A stretch of 64,000 nucleotides of DNA, taken from contig NZ_JMLV01000006.1 of assembly GCF_000686045.1 (NCBI RefSeq), positions 124,001 through 188,000 of the forward strand, in the 5' to 3' direction. This DNA is from Fodinicurvata fenggangensis DSM 21160 (GTDB lineage: Bacteria > Pseudomonadota > Alphaproteobacteria > Kiloniellales > DSM-21159). The notes beneath the pieces are model-generated. The model was given only the letters and a program-made list of their open reading frames with translations, searched no databases and was not told the DNA's origin. This document shows positions 1-7,902 of this stretch, piece after piece. The number at the start of each line of letters is the position of its first letter. Positions within the stretch are counted from its first letter, which is position 1. The position numbers were made by a program, and so were the translations under genes.

Positions 1-1
1 C

Positions 2-319
2 TTCCCGCCCGCGGATATCACCGCGAACCGCTGGCGCGTCTTTGTCGATGACTGCGGACGGTTCATCGATCAATGGGCCAGCCACGCCGCTGCCTTGGGC
101 TGGGGGCCTGCGGACCTGTTCGGCTGCGATCGGCAGAAGCCCCTGGCCCGGATCGATCAGGCTGGCCTGCTGTGGCTGATCAACGGCCGCCGGCTGATCG
201 CCCTGTCCGAACAGGAAGCCATCATCGAGACACCGAACGGCGGCCGCCTGACCTACCGCCGCAGCACCACCGCGGAGCCAGGACGGGCGGCCCTGGCCTG
301 GGATCTTCAGGGGAACTGA
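2..319 (+). CDS. Hypothetical protein of integrated element, C-terminal part only
   Basis: The reading frame is open from the first bases of the window and ends at 319, so the gene starts to the left and only about 105 codons are seen. The visible part has Trp/Gly-rich segments (AALGWGPADLFGCDRQ, GLLWLINGRR) and no transmembrane stretch. Short proteins of this look occur in alphaproteobacterial prophages and islands, but I know of no assigned function. The next gene starts one base after its stop, so the two are probably in one operon leading to the head genes. The family is not recognised with certainty. Confidence 0.6.
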   Translation, partial: FPPADITANRWRVFVDDCGRFIDQWASHAAALGWGPADLFGCDRQKPLARIDQAGLLWLINGRRLIALSEQEAIIETPNGGRLTYRRSTTAEPGRAALAWDLQGN

Positions 320-320
320 T

Positions 321-611
321 ATGAGCAATATCACGAAACTGCACGCGGACCATGAGGAAGGCCCGTGGACACAAGCCGACCTGGACCGGCTTCGAGCAGA
401 ACGCCGCTTGGATACCCTGCGGGAAGCGATCGAGCAGCTTCCCTATCGGGGGACAACCATGGTCGCCTTCGAGGATGCCTGCCGAGCGGCCGTGCCGGAT
501 GTCACGTCGGATGAAATCGCAACGGCCCTGCGCCAGCTTGGCGAAGATTATATCGGCATGGCGATGGCCGTTGCAGCATTCGCGCCCGCTTATGAAATCG
601 AAAAGGAGTAA
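321..611 (+). CDS. Small acidic hypothetical protein, element-encoded
   Basis: This is a 96-residue acidic, helical-looking protein without membrane segments or known motifs. It starts one base after the preceding stop and ends five bases before the next gene, consistent with translational coupling. Its second half (AVPDVTSDEIATALRQLGED, about residues 54-73) closely resembles the matching part of the next gene product (ALPDATAEEMQDALRQIGDE). The two are probably tandem paralogues. No function can be assigned; the position before the portal gene suggests an early or regulatory gene of the element. Confidence 0.6.
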   Translation: MSNITKLHADHEEGPWTQADLDRLRAERRLDTLREAIEQLPYRGTTMVAFEDACRAAVPDVTSDEIATALRQLGEDYIGMAMAVAAFAPAYEIEKE

Positions 612-616
612 CCGCC

Positions 617-877
617 ATGACGATCGAAACCTTTCCCGCCCGTGGCCCGCAGCGCCATGAAGTCCTGTGCCAAGCCTTGCGCGCCATGAAGCCGGAAGAC
701 GTTCCGGACCTGCCGGCCAACGTCGCGGCCATGGAAGCGGCCCTGCCGGACGCCACGGCAGAGGAAATGCAGGATGCTCTTCGCCAGATCGGTGACGAGC
801 ACGCCGCCGAAGCCGAGGCCCTGCGAGCTGAAGCTGAACGGCGAAACAGCACGACACGAAACCACCCGGACGGTTAA
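617..877 (+). CDS. Small hypothetical protein, paralogue of its upstream neighbour
   Basis: This 86-residue protein is rich in Ala and Glu, with a long predicted helix near the C-terminus (about residues 50-80). It shares the x-LPDxTxEExxxALRQxG core with the product of 321-611, which points to a tandem duplication. A short AAAAGGAG sequence precedes the ATG. It is the last gene before the 92-bp gap that carries the palindrome upstream of the portal gene. Function unknown. Confidence 0.6.
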   Translation: MTIETFPARGPQRHEVLCQALRAMKPEDVPDLPANVAAMEAALPDATAEEMQDALRQIGDEHAAEAEALRAEAERRNSTTRNHPDG

Positions 878-919
878 GACCCGCTCACTAAGGCATCTGC
901 GGTTACTGTTGCGTTGAAG

Positions 920-942
920 GAAACAATCAACTAGATTGTTTC
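920..942. promoter_or_regulatory. Perfect 9-bp inverted repeat before the portal gene, probable operator
   Basis: GAAACAATC (920-928) and GATTGTTTC (934-942) are perfectly complementary around a 5-nt centre, 28 bp before the portal start. A related half-site (GAACAATG) follows at 951. A possible promoter, TTGCGT (909-914) - 17 nt - TAGATT (932-937), overlaps the palindrome, so a bound repressor or activator would control the head/packaging operon. The stem is AT-rich and lacks a T-run, so a terminator is less likely. Confidence 0.5.
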
Positions 943-969
943 TACATAGAGAACAATGCAGGACCGCAG

Positions 970-2202
970 ATGCTGGAGCGACTGCGAACTTTCCTTGGCA
1001 AGACCGACACGGAACAGAAGAGTTCCCTTGCCGCGCCATCCGCCGAACTCCTGGCCTTGTTCGGTGCGCCGCGCACTGCGGCCGGCGTGAGCGTCACGCC
1101 TGAAACCGCCCTGAAGTCACCCACCTGCCTTGCCGCAACCCGCGTCCTGTCTGAAACGATCGGTAGCCTGCCGTTTCACTGTTTCCGCCGGGGCAACGAT
1201 GGTTCCCGCGAACGGGAAACCGATCATGCCGCTGCCCGCCTGCTGGGCGGACGCTGGGCGCCATGGAGCAGCAGCAGCGAAGTTCGCTGCGCAATGCAGG
1301 TTGACGCTATTCTGCACGGCCAGGCCTTCGCACAGGTTGTCCGCGCCGGTGGCCAGCCACGAGAAATCCATCGTCTTGATCCGCGATCGGTCACAGTCGA
1401 GCAAGACCCGATCAGCTTGGAACCCTCTTTTCGCGTCCAGTATCCACAAGGCGGGGATCGCGTTCTGCACTGGCGCGACGTGCTGCACGTCACGACACCC
1501 GGCAGCACGATCGACAGACCCTTGTGTTTGATCAGCGAGGCCCGCGAGGCGATCAGCGTCGATCTTCTGATGGCCGAGCATCACGCCAAGCTGTTCGCCA
1601 ATGGCGCAAGACCCGGTGGCGTCTTGACGTATCCGAAGGCCCTGTCCCCGGAGATCATGGAACGCCTTAAGCGGTCCTTTGAAAGCGCCCATGCCGGCGG
1701 TCAGAACAGCGGCCGCACGATGGTTCTGGAAGACGGAATGGAGTATCAGGCAACGCAATTCAGTTCGGTTGACTTGCAATTTCTTGAACTAAAGAAGCAC
1801 GTTATTCAACAGATTGCCTCCGCCTTCCGCGTGCCGCCGATATTACTTGCCGATCTCGAGCGCGCCACCTGGCGCAACGCCGAAGAACTTGGCCGGCAGT
1901 TCCTGCAATTCACCTTGTTGCCCTGGCTCGAACAGTGGCAGGCCGCCCTGGAGCGCGTGCTGCTGAACCCGGAAGACGAAGACCGCCTCTTTATCGAACC
2001 GATGGTCGACGACCTGCTCCGGGCCGATCTGTCCGCCCGCTTCACGGCCTATCGCGAAGCCTGTGGCGGAAGCTGGATGACGCCCAACGAGATCAGGCGC
2101 CTGGACAATATGGGGCCGGTGGAAGGCGGAGACAGCCTGATCCGGCAGGCCGGGCAGTCCGATGGCGAAGACGGCTTCAACGAAGAGGAAGACGCCGCAT
2201 GA
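970..2202 (+). CDS. HK97-family phage portal protein
   Basis: This 410-residue protein matches the HK97 portal family in length and in characteristic segments: an N-terminal CLAATRVLSETIGSLPF, a central RPGGVLTYP, and a C-terminal VPPILLADLERATWRNAEE. The portal is the dodecameric ring at one capsid vertex through which DNA is packaged and to which the connector binds. It is the first gene of a head/packaging operon, and its stop overlaps the protease start (ATGA at 2199-2202). The protein appears full length and intact. Confidence 0.93.
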   Translation: MLERLRTFLGKTDTEQKSSLAAPSAELLALFGAPRTAAGVSVTPETALKSPTCLAATRVLSETIGSLPFHCFRRGNDGSRERETDHAAARLLGGRWAPWSSSSEVRCAMQVDAILHGQAFAQVVRAGGQPREIHRLDPRSVTVEQDPISLEPSFRVQYPQGGDRVLHWRDVLHVTTPGSTIDRPLCLISEAREAISVDLLMAEHHAKLFANGARPGGVLTYPKALSPEIMERLKRSFESAHAGGQNSGRTMVLEDGMEYQATQFSSVDLQFLELKKHVIQQIASAFRVPPILLADLERATWRNAEELGRQFLQFTLLPWLEQWQAALERVLLNPEDEDRLFIEPMVDDLLRADLSARFTAYREACGGSWMTPNEIRRLDNMGPVEGGDSLIRQAGQSDGEDGFNEEEDAA

Positions 2203-2750
2203 CAAAGAAGGAAACCCGGCAACTACCTGCCAGCGAAGTCAAGTTCGCCGCCGATGACGAGACAGGCGCGTTCAGCGGTTATGCCAGCGTATGGAATGAA
2301 CCCGATTCCTTCGGGGACGTGATCCAGCGCGGCGCGTTTCAGAAGACGCTGACGGAACACCGCAGCCAGGGCGGACGCCCGGCGATGTTCTGGAATCACG
2401 ATCCCAGCAGCCCGATCGGCGTCTGGGACAGCCTGGAAGAGGACACCCGAGGCCTGAAGGTCTCCGGGCGCCTGGTCACCGATACGACGAAGGGCCGCGA
2501 AGCGCACAGCCTGCTGAAGGCCGGTGCGATCAATGGCCTGTCGATCGGCTTTCGCTCCAGGCAGTCCAAGCGCGGCGCCAATGGCGGCCGCGTCCTGACC
2601 GATCTGGAGCTAGTGGAAATCAGCCTTGTGACGCTCCCCGCTGCCAGCAAGGCACGGGTTACGAGCGTAAGGAACGCGGGACGACCGACCCGCAATGCGG
2701 CTTTTGTTCAGGCGGTTCGCCGCGCCGCCAAGTCGTTGAAGGGGGATTAA
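2199..2750 (+). CDS. HK97-family prohead protease
   Basis: This 183-residue serine protease of the U35/HK97 family matures the capsid by removing the N-terminal delta domain. The segments GYASVWNEPDSFGDVIQRGAF (residues 27-47), MFWNHD with likely catalytic His67, NGLSIGF with likely catalytic Ser115, and LVEISLVTLPA with Glu140 are the family landmarks. The start overlaps the portal stop by four bases. The frame stays open upstream inside the portal gene, but the ATG at 2199 gives the normal N-terminus. The major capsid gene follows after three bases. Confidence 0.93.
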   Translation: MTKKETRQLPASEVKFAADDETGAFSGYASVWNEPDSFGDVIQRGAFQKTLTEHRSQGGRPAMFWNHDPSSPIGVWDSLEEDTRGLKVSGRLVTDTTKGREAHSLLKAGAINGLSIGFRSRQSKRGANGGRVLTDLELVEISLVTLPAASKARVTSVRNAGRPTRNAAFVQAVRRAAKSLKGD

Positions 2751-2753
2751 CCT

Positions 2754-3917
2754 ATGCGACATGAGTATGAAGTGCGGTCGGCCGAACCGACCGAAACCCG
2801 TTCCGAGGATGACGGCGAAGAGCTGGACAGCGCTGTTCAGGCCGTCGAGGAACTCAAGAGTTCAGTCTCCAGCTTCCAGCAGAAGGCTGATGAACGGATT
2901 GAGAAAGGCTTCAAGGAAATCGGTGATCGCGTCACCGATCTGGAGGCTAAGCTTAATCGTCCGGGCGCGACTGAGGCCCGCAAGGACGGCGACGACCTGG
3001 AACAGCGGGCATTTGGCAAATACCTGCGGTTCGGAACCGAACGCATGCAGGCCGAAGAGCTTCGCAGCCTGACCGCCGGGACCGACAGTGAGGGCGGATA
3101 TACAGTTCCTGAAACCTTCCTCAACGAGATCGTGAAGGAACTCACCGAGATCAGCCCCATGCGTCAACTGGCCCGCGTGACTCCGGTGGGCGGCACTCCG
3201 GTGCTGCTGCCACGCCGCACGGGCACTCCGACAGGCGCCTGGGAAGGTGAGACCACCGCGGCGGGCGAGACTTCGAGCGCTTACGGCCAATGGTCGATCG
3301 ATGTTCACGAAGCCCGCGTCTACTCGGATATCTCCAACCGCCTGCTGGAGGACAGCGCCTTCAGCATGGAAAGCGAGATCCGCACGGATCTTGCCGAAGC
3401 CTTCGCGGAGCTTGAAGCCGGGGCCTTCGTCTCCGGTGACGGGACCGGGAAGCCTCAGGGCCTTATCACGGATACGGACTTTGTAACGGCAACGGCAAGC
3501 GGATCAGCACTCACGGCTGATGACCTGATCGACCTGCACTATTCGGTGAAGGCCCGTTACCGCATGGCAGGCAGCTGGATTATGAACTCCAGCAGCATCG
3601 CAGCAGTTCGGAAACTGAAATCCTCGAATGGGGACTACCTTTGGCAGGACAGCCTGGCTGCTGGCCAGCCTCCGACCCTGCTGGGCCGTCCGGTGGTTGA
3701 GTTCCCCGATCTTGCCGACGTGGGCAGCGCAACCATCCCCGTGGTCTTCGGGGACTTCGCCCGCGGTTATCGGATTGTGCAGCGGATGGCCATGACGGTG
3801 ATGCCTGACCGCTTCACACAGGCCGCATCGAGCATCGTTCGCTTCCACGCCCGTCAGCGTGTTGGCGGCAAGCTGGTTCTCCCTGAAGCCCTGGTCGGTC
3901 TCGAGATGCCGGCCTAA
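2754..3917 (+). CDS. HK97-family major capsid protein
   Basis: This 387-residue product is the HK97-fold capsid protein. Residues 1-100 are charged and coiled-coil-like, as expected for the scaffold (delta) domain removed by the protease encoded just upstream. The mature domain probably begins near SLTAGTDSEGGYTVPE (about residue 105). Later landmarks are WEGETTAAGETSSAYGQ, NRLLEDSAF, the GTGKPQGL loop and the C-terminal FARGYRIVQR. The gene is followed directly by a strong hairpin, which may adjust capsid abundance relative to downstream genes. Confidence 0.95.
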   Translation: MRHEYEVRSAEPTETRSEDDGEELDSAVQAVEELKSSVSSFQQKADERIEKGFKEIGDRVTDLEAKLNRPGATEARKDGDDLEQRAFGKYLRFGTERMQAEELRSLTAGTDSEGGYTVPETFLNEIVKELTEISPMRQLARVTPVGGTPVLLPRRTGTPTGAWEGETTAAGETSSAYGQWSIDVHEARVYSDISNRLLEDSAFSMESEIRTDLAEAFAELEAGAFVSGDGTGKPQGLITDTDFVTATASGSALTADDLIDLHYSVKARYRMAGSWIMNSSSIAAVRKLKSSNGDYLWQDSLAAGQPPTLLGRPVVEFPDLADVGSATIPVVFGDFARGYRIVQRMAMTVMPDRFTQAASSIVRFHARQRVGGKLVLPEALVGLEMPA

Positions 3918-3926
3918 GGCTACTGA

Positions 3927-3963
3927 GGCGCCACCGTCTCCCCTGGGCGGTGGCGCCCTTCTT
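3927..3963 (+). terminator. Hairpin terminator or attenuator after the capsid gene
   Basis: GGCGCCACCG (3927-3936) pairs perfectly with CGGTGGCGCC (3948-3957) over an 11-nt loop, followed by the pyrimidine-rich CTTCTTTCCC. It lies 10 bp after the capsid stop and just before the connector gene, inside the apparent head operon. It would reduce readthrough or stabilise the capsid mRNA 3' end. Confidence 0.7.
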
Positions 3964-3980
3964 TCCCTGGAGGAAGGCCC

Positions 3981-4565
3981 ATGCTTGTTCAGACGACACC
4001 GCCGGCCACAGACCCGCTGACGCTCGAGGACGTGAAGGCACACTTGAAGGTCGAGGGCACCGAGGAAGACGGCCTGATCAGCGACCTGATCGCCGCAGCC
4101 GTGCAGAAGATCGACGGCCGGGACGGCGTGCTGGGGGCCTGCCTCATAACGCAAAGCTGGGAAGCCACCTTCGATCGCTTCCATTCCGAGATCGTGCTGC
4201 CCCTGCCGCCCTGTCAGCAGGTGGACAGCATCACCTATCTGGACCGCAGCGGCACTCAGCAGACGCTGGACAGCAACGATTACCGCGTGACCGGCCTGAA
4301 GACCTTGGGCGGAGCACGGATCACGCCCGCCGCCAGCAAGTCCTGGCCTTCCACGATCGCCCTGCCCGATGCCGTCACCGTGGCCTTCACCGCCGGCTTT
4401 GGCGATGACCCGGCAGACATACCTGAACCCGTCCGGGCCGCCATGCGCCTGCACATAGGCCACCTGTATGCACACCGCGAAGGCGTCGTCGTCGGCAGTA
4501 TCACCACCGAAATGCCCTACGGCCTGGAAGACCTTCTGCGGACCTACAGGGTCTGGAGGTTTTAA
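3981..4565 (+). CDS. Phage head-tail connector protein (gp6/phiE125 gp8-like)
   Basis: The 194-residue protein starts with PLTLEDVKAHLKVEGTEEDG, typical of the gp6-like connector family, and continues with LIAAAVQKIDGRDGVLG and a beta-rich middle. Its C-terminal AMRLHIGHLYAHRE matches the phiE125 gp8 subgroup. Such proteins form a ring below the portal. GGAGGAAGG lies just before the ATG. The stop at 4563-4565 overlaps the next start by one base (TAATG), so the connector and closure genes are coupled. Confidence 0.85.
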   Translation: MLVQTTPPATDPLTLEDVKAHLKVEGTEEDGLISDLIAAAVQKIDGRDGVLGACLITQSWEATFDRFHSEIVLPLPPCQQVDSITYLDRSGTQQTLDSNDYRVTGLKTLGGARITPAASKSWPSTIALPDAVTVAFTAGFGDDPADIPEPVRAAMRLHIGHLYAHREGVVVGSITTEMPYGLEDLLRTYRVWRF

Positions 4566-4885
4566 TGCGTGCTGGGAAACTGGACAGACGGATCACCATT
4601 GAGCGGCTTGTGACGGGTACTGACCCGTATGGCGCACCGACCGAGACATGGCAGACCCTGGCCAGCGTATGGGCACAGGTGCTGCAGGAATCGGGACAGG
4701 AATTCTTTGCCGCCGATGCCATCCAGGCTGAGCGCCGTGTCGTCTTCCGCATACGCTACCGTGACGACCTGGCGATGACCGATCGCGTGACCTATGGCGA
4801 TTGGCAGCACGATATCCACGAGATCAGAGAGCTGGGCAGGCGTGACGGCCTGGAGCTTCATTGCACTGCCAGGGAGTCCGAGTGA
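4565..4885 (+). CDS. Phage head closure / head-tail joining protein
   Basis: This 106-residue protein has the opening LDRRITIERL, the central GAPTETWQTLASVWAQV and the closing HDIHEIRELGRRDGLEL of the SPP1 gp16-like head-tail joining family. Such proteins plug the portal-connector channel and form the docking surface for a tail. It is coupled to the connector gene in front and to the HNH gene behind. It is the last structural gene: no tail completion, tape measure or major tail gene follows. Confidence 0.85.
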   Translation: MRAGKLDRRITIERLVTGTDPYGAPTETWQTLASVWAQVLQESGQEFFAADAIQAERRVVFRIRYRDDLAMTDRVTYGDWQHDIHEIRELGRRDGLELHCTARESE

Positions 4886-5268
4886 TGCCCATGGCACCGC
4901 CGAAGCACTGCCCCAAGGCTGGCCATCCGCCCTACACACAGCGCCGCTGTCCTGCCTGTTCGGCTGCCTGGCGAGCCAAAGGTGAAGCGCGGCGCCCATC
5001 GTCCAGCGCTCGAGGCTATGGCGACCCGGAGTGGAAGGCTGCCAGCAAAGAGTTTCTGGCCCGTCCCGAGAACAAGCTGTGCGCCTGCGGATGCCAACGC
5101 CGGGCGAATGTCGTGGATCACATCGTTCCTCATCGTGGCGATGAGCGCCTGTTCTGGGACCGATCGAATTGGCAGCCCATGGCGTTCTCCTGCAACTCCC
5201 GCAAGGCCGCGAAGTCTGAAGGCGGGTTCGGCAACCGCGCAACCGTGACGGGAGGGGGGATATGCTGA
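4885..5268 (+). CDS. HNH endonuclease of the packaging module
   Basis: This 127-residue protein has an N-terminal zinc-binding pair region (HCPKAGHPPYTQRRCPAC), a middle CACGCQRRANVVDHIVPH carrying the HNH His pair, and the downstream Asn/Cys part NWQPMAFSCNSRKAAK. HNH proteins beside terminases in HK97-like elements are known to help DNA cleavage during packaging. I chose ATG 4885, which overlaps the previous stop (TGATG), over the upstream TTG/GTG codons in the same frame. An 88-bp gap without a clear promoter follows. Confidence 0.85.
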   Translation: MPMAPPKHCPKAGHPPYTQRRCPACSAAWRAKGEARRPSSSARGYGDPEWKAASKEFLARPENKLCACGCQRRANVVDHIVPHRGDERLFWDRSNWQPMAFSCNSRKAAKSEGGFGNRATVTGGGIC

Positions 5269-5356
5269 CTTTCTGCCACACCCGGCCAAAACCGCGCGAT
5301 CCTATCTTGCGCACAATTTCGTGGAATATTCTTGCTGAAAATGGGGATTTTGAGCA

Positions 5357-5758
5357 ATGAGAGGACGCAAGCCAAAACTGGAAGTTGTAGAGCCGATTTC
5401 TGCGCCTTCCAATCCCTGCCCGAAGGCGCCGTCCTGGCTGTCCGCGCATGCGAAGGCCGTTTGGAGAAAGACCGCTCCGGACCTTCACCGCCGCCACCTG
5501 CTGTCCGAGGACGTGGCTGCGACCTTGGAGCACTACTGTCACCAGGTTGGCCTGGTCCGCGAGTGCGAAGAGATCCTGCAGCGCGAAGGCCAGGTCCTGG
5601 AAGGCAAGGCCCATCCCGCCGGTCGCATCCAGGCCGGGGCCATCAAGGAAGCCCGCCTGCTGGCCGCCGAATTGGCGCTGACACCGCACCGCAAGGCTGC
5701 CTCAATGCCCACCGATGAAGGAGATCAGGATGACGGATGGTCCGATCTTCTCGCCTGA
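5357..5758 (+). CDS. terS: Terminase small subunit, P27 family
   Basis: The 133-residue protein starts MRGRKPKLEVVE, followed by PCPKAPSWLSAHAKAVWRK, the standard P27-family opening. A helical middle (DVAATLEHYCHQVGLVREC) follows, then KEARLLAAELALTPHRKA near the end. TerS recognises the packaging site and loads DNA on the large subunit. Its 3' end overlaps the terL start by 29 bases. In most HK97-like phages the terminase genes lie upstream of the portal gene; here they lie downstream of the head genes. Confidence 0.88.
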   Translation: MRGRKPKLEVVEPISAPSNPCPKAPSWLSAHAKAVWRKTAPDLHRRHLLSEDVAATLEHYCHQVGLVRECEEILQREGQVLEGKAHPAGRIQAGAIKEARLLAAELALTPHRKAASMPTDEGDQDDGWSDLLA

Positions 5759-7346
5759 TCCGAGCCTTTACCCGGACCCGAGCGGCCGGGCGGAGCGTAT
5801 GTGCCAGTTTGTGCGCCGCCTGAAGCTATGGGAAGGCGAGTTCGCGGGCCAGCCCTTCACCCTGCACCCCTTCCAGGAAGCCGCCATCCGGCGCATTTAC
5901 GGTCCCGTCACCGAGGACGGGAGTCCCCTGGTCCGCACGGCTGCCCTCTGGCTGCCGCGTGGCAATGCCAAGACGACCCTGGCCGCAGGCTTGAGCCTGG
6001 CGCACTTCATGGGGCCGATGGCCGAAGCCGGTGGACAGGTGATCTTCGCCGGTGGCGATCGCGAACAGGCCGGCATCGCCTTCAATCACTCCTGGAACAT
6101 GGTGCAGCAGGACGATGCCCTGCGCCGCCGTGTGCAGCCCATCCCTTCCCGCAAGCGCCTGATCCATCCGAAGACCCGGTCGAGCCTGAACGCGATCTCG
6201 AGCGAGTCCTACAGCAAGCACGGCATGGCCGCCTCGTTCTTCCTGGCTGATGAAGTGCACGCCTGGCAGCCCGCAGAGGCCCGCCAACTGTTCGGCGTGA
6301 TCCGCGATTCCATGGTGAAGCGCGAACACCCGCTCACCATCATCATATCCACCGCCGGAAGCGGCACGGGCGGTCTCGCCTGGGACTTGTGGGACTACTC
6401 GCACAAGGTCGCATCCGGAGAGATCGACGACCCCAGCTTCGCACCCATCATCTTCGCGGCCCCGTCCGATGCCGACTGGCTGGACGAGGACGCCTGGAAG
6501 CAAGCCAATCCCGCCATTGAGGGCGGCTTCTGTTCGCTGGAAGAGCTGCGGATCAAGGCCCGCCGGGTTCAACACTTCCCCGCAGAGATCGCGGACTTCC
6601 GGCGCTTCCACCTCAATCAATGGACAGAGGGCGCCGCCGAACCCTGGCTGGCCCTGGAACTATACGACACGGCAGAGGACCGGCAGCCTGAAGAGGCCCT
6701 GACAGGCCGGCCCTGCTGGCTTGGCGTGGACCTGTCCAGCGTCGAGGATCTTACCGCAGTCGTGGCTGTCTTCCCCGTCGAGGATGACAGCGAAGGCCGC
6801 CGCTATGACGTGCTGGCACAATTCTTCCTGCCTGAAGCCGGGATCGATCGGAAGGCTGAACAGGACCGTGCCGACTATCTCCGCTGGTCAGAGGAAGGCT
6901 TCCTGACCCTGACACCCGGCAACGTCGTGGATCACTCCGCCATCGTTGAGCACGTCGCCAGCCTTGGCGAGCGCTTCAGCGTCCAGGAAGTGGCGATCGA
7001 CCGCTGGAACTCTACCGCGGTGAACACCGCCTTGCAGGAAGAGGGCTTCGAGGTCGCACAGTTTGGCCAGGGCTTCGCATCCATGGCCGGGCCGGTGAAG
7101 GAACTGAAGCGGGCGATTCTTTCCGGTCACTTCCGGCATGGCGGGAATCCGGTGCTGCGCATGTGCTTCAGCAATGCCGTTGCCGAAAAGGACGCAGCCG
7201 AGAATGAAAAGCTGACGAAGAGCAAGGCCCGCGGACGGATAGACGGAGCGATAGCATCTGCCATGGCAATCGGACGGGTTCTCAGTAATGAAACACTTCC
7301 CTCCCCCTATGAGACGGCCCGCCCGGAAGGATTCGTCTTCCTCTAG
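5730..7346 (+). CDS. terL: Terminase large subunit, ATPase and nuclease
   Basis: This 538-residue packaging motor has Walker A PRGNAKT (76-82), Walker B FLADE with Asp174/Glu175, the coupling segment IIISTAGSG (about 205-212), and an RNase H-like nuclease domain starting at WLGVDLSS with likely metal ligand Asp334. The first in-frame ATG is at 5715, but ATG 5730 has AAGGAG at a good distance and gives the usual N-terminus. The gene is full length. Its end is overlapped by 59 bases by the next, zinc-ribbon gene. Confidence 0.93.
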   Translation: MTDGPIFSPDPSLYPDPSGRAERMCQFVRRLKLWEGEFAGQPFTLHPFQEAAIRRIYGPVTEDGSPLVRTAALWLPRGNAKTTLAAGLSLAHFMGPMAEAGGQVIFAGGDREQAGIAFNHSWNMVQQDDALRRRVQPIPSRKRLIHPKTRSSLNAISSESYSKHGMAASFFLADEVHAWQPAEARQLFGVIRDSMVKREHPLTIIISTAGSGTGGLAWDLWDYSHKVASGEIDDPSFAPIIFAAPSDADWLDEDAWKQANPAIEGGFCSLEELRIKARRVQHFPAEIADFRRFHLNQWTEGAAEPWLALELYDTAEDRQPEEALTGRPCWLGVDLSSVEDLTAVVAVFPVEDDSEGRRYDVLAQFFLPEAGIDRKAEQDRADYLRWSEEGFLTLTPGNVVDHSAIVEHVASLGERFSVQEVAIDRWNSTAVNTALQEEGFEVAQFGQGFASMAGPVKELKRAILSGHFRHGGNPVLRMCFSNAVAEKDAAENEKLTKSKARGRIDGAIASAMAIGRVLSNETLPSPYETARPEGFVFL

Positions 7347-7902
7347 GGAAAAGCCGCGGAAGCTGAACAACGACCGGCGCCGGCACCTGATAAGCCGGGC
7401 TGTCGAGATCCTGGACCACGGAGAGCCGACCCGCTTCGCCCTGGAGGGCACCTGCCGGCACTGGCTGCGGGCGAACTTCTGTCTGCAAGGCTGGCCCTGG
7501 GGGCAGGCCGACGAACTTGCCGCCGATATCGTACAGACCGCCCTGAACCGCCTTGGCGCCAGCAGACCTACCTGGGCAGAGGCGCAACCGGAATGGACGC
7601 AGCCCGGCGTCCTGAGCCTGCCGCGTGATACCTGTGTGCATTGCGGCCGCGATCTCCCCGAAGGCCATTTCCGCTTCTGTTCAAGGATATGCAGACAGGC
7701 CAGGCGCATCGCTGTTACCGATCGCGACGAACGGCTCCAGGACGTGGCCTTCACGAATCAGGCCGTGCGCCAGCATTCCCGATCCCTCAAGCCTGAACGC
7801 ACCTGCCCCACCTGCCGCGAACCCTTCCAGCCGCGGACCTACGGCAATCCGGCCGATCGCTGGTGCTCCGACGAATGCCGGAGGAAGGCCGATGCCCGGT
7901 GA
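7288..7902 (+). CDS. Zinc-ribbon protein with two CxxC...CSxxC units
   Basis: This 204-residue basic protein has a helical N-terminal half (about residues 25-95, VEILDHGEPTRFALEGTCRH) and two zinc-ribbon-like units: Cys116/119 with Cys131/135, and Cys173/176 with Cys193/197. Both second pairs read CSxxC, as do the repeats in the next protein. It begins inside terL and overlaps the next gene by 11 bases, so expression is tied to packaging. An alternative start at 7309 removes seven residues. I do not recognise the full-length family; DNA or RNA binding is an inference from Cys pattern and charge. Confidence 0.75.
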   Translation: MKHFPPPMRRPARKDSSSSREKPRKLNNDRRRHLISRAVEILDHGEPTRFALEGTCRHWLRANFCLQGWPWGQADELAADIVQTALNRLGASRPTWAEAQPEWTQPGVLSLPRDTCVHCGRDLPEGHFRFCSRICRQARRIAVTDRDERLQDVAFTNQAVRQHSRSLKPERTCPTCREPFQPRTYGNPADRWCSDECRRKADAR

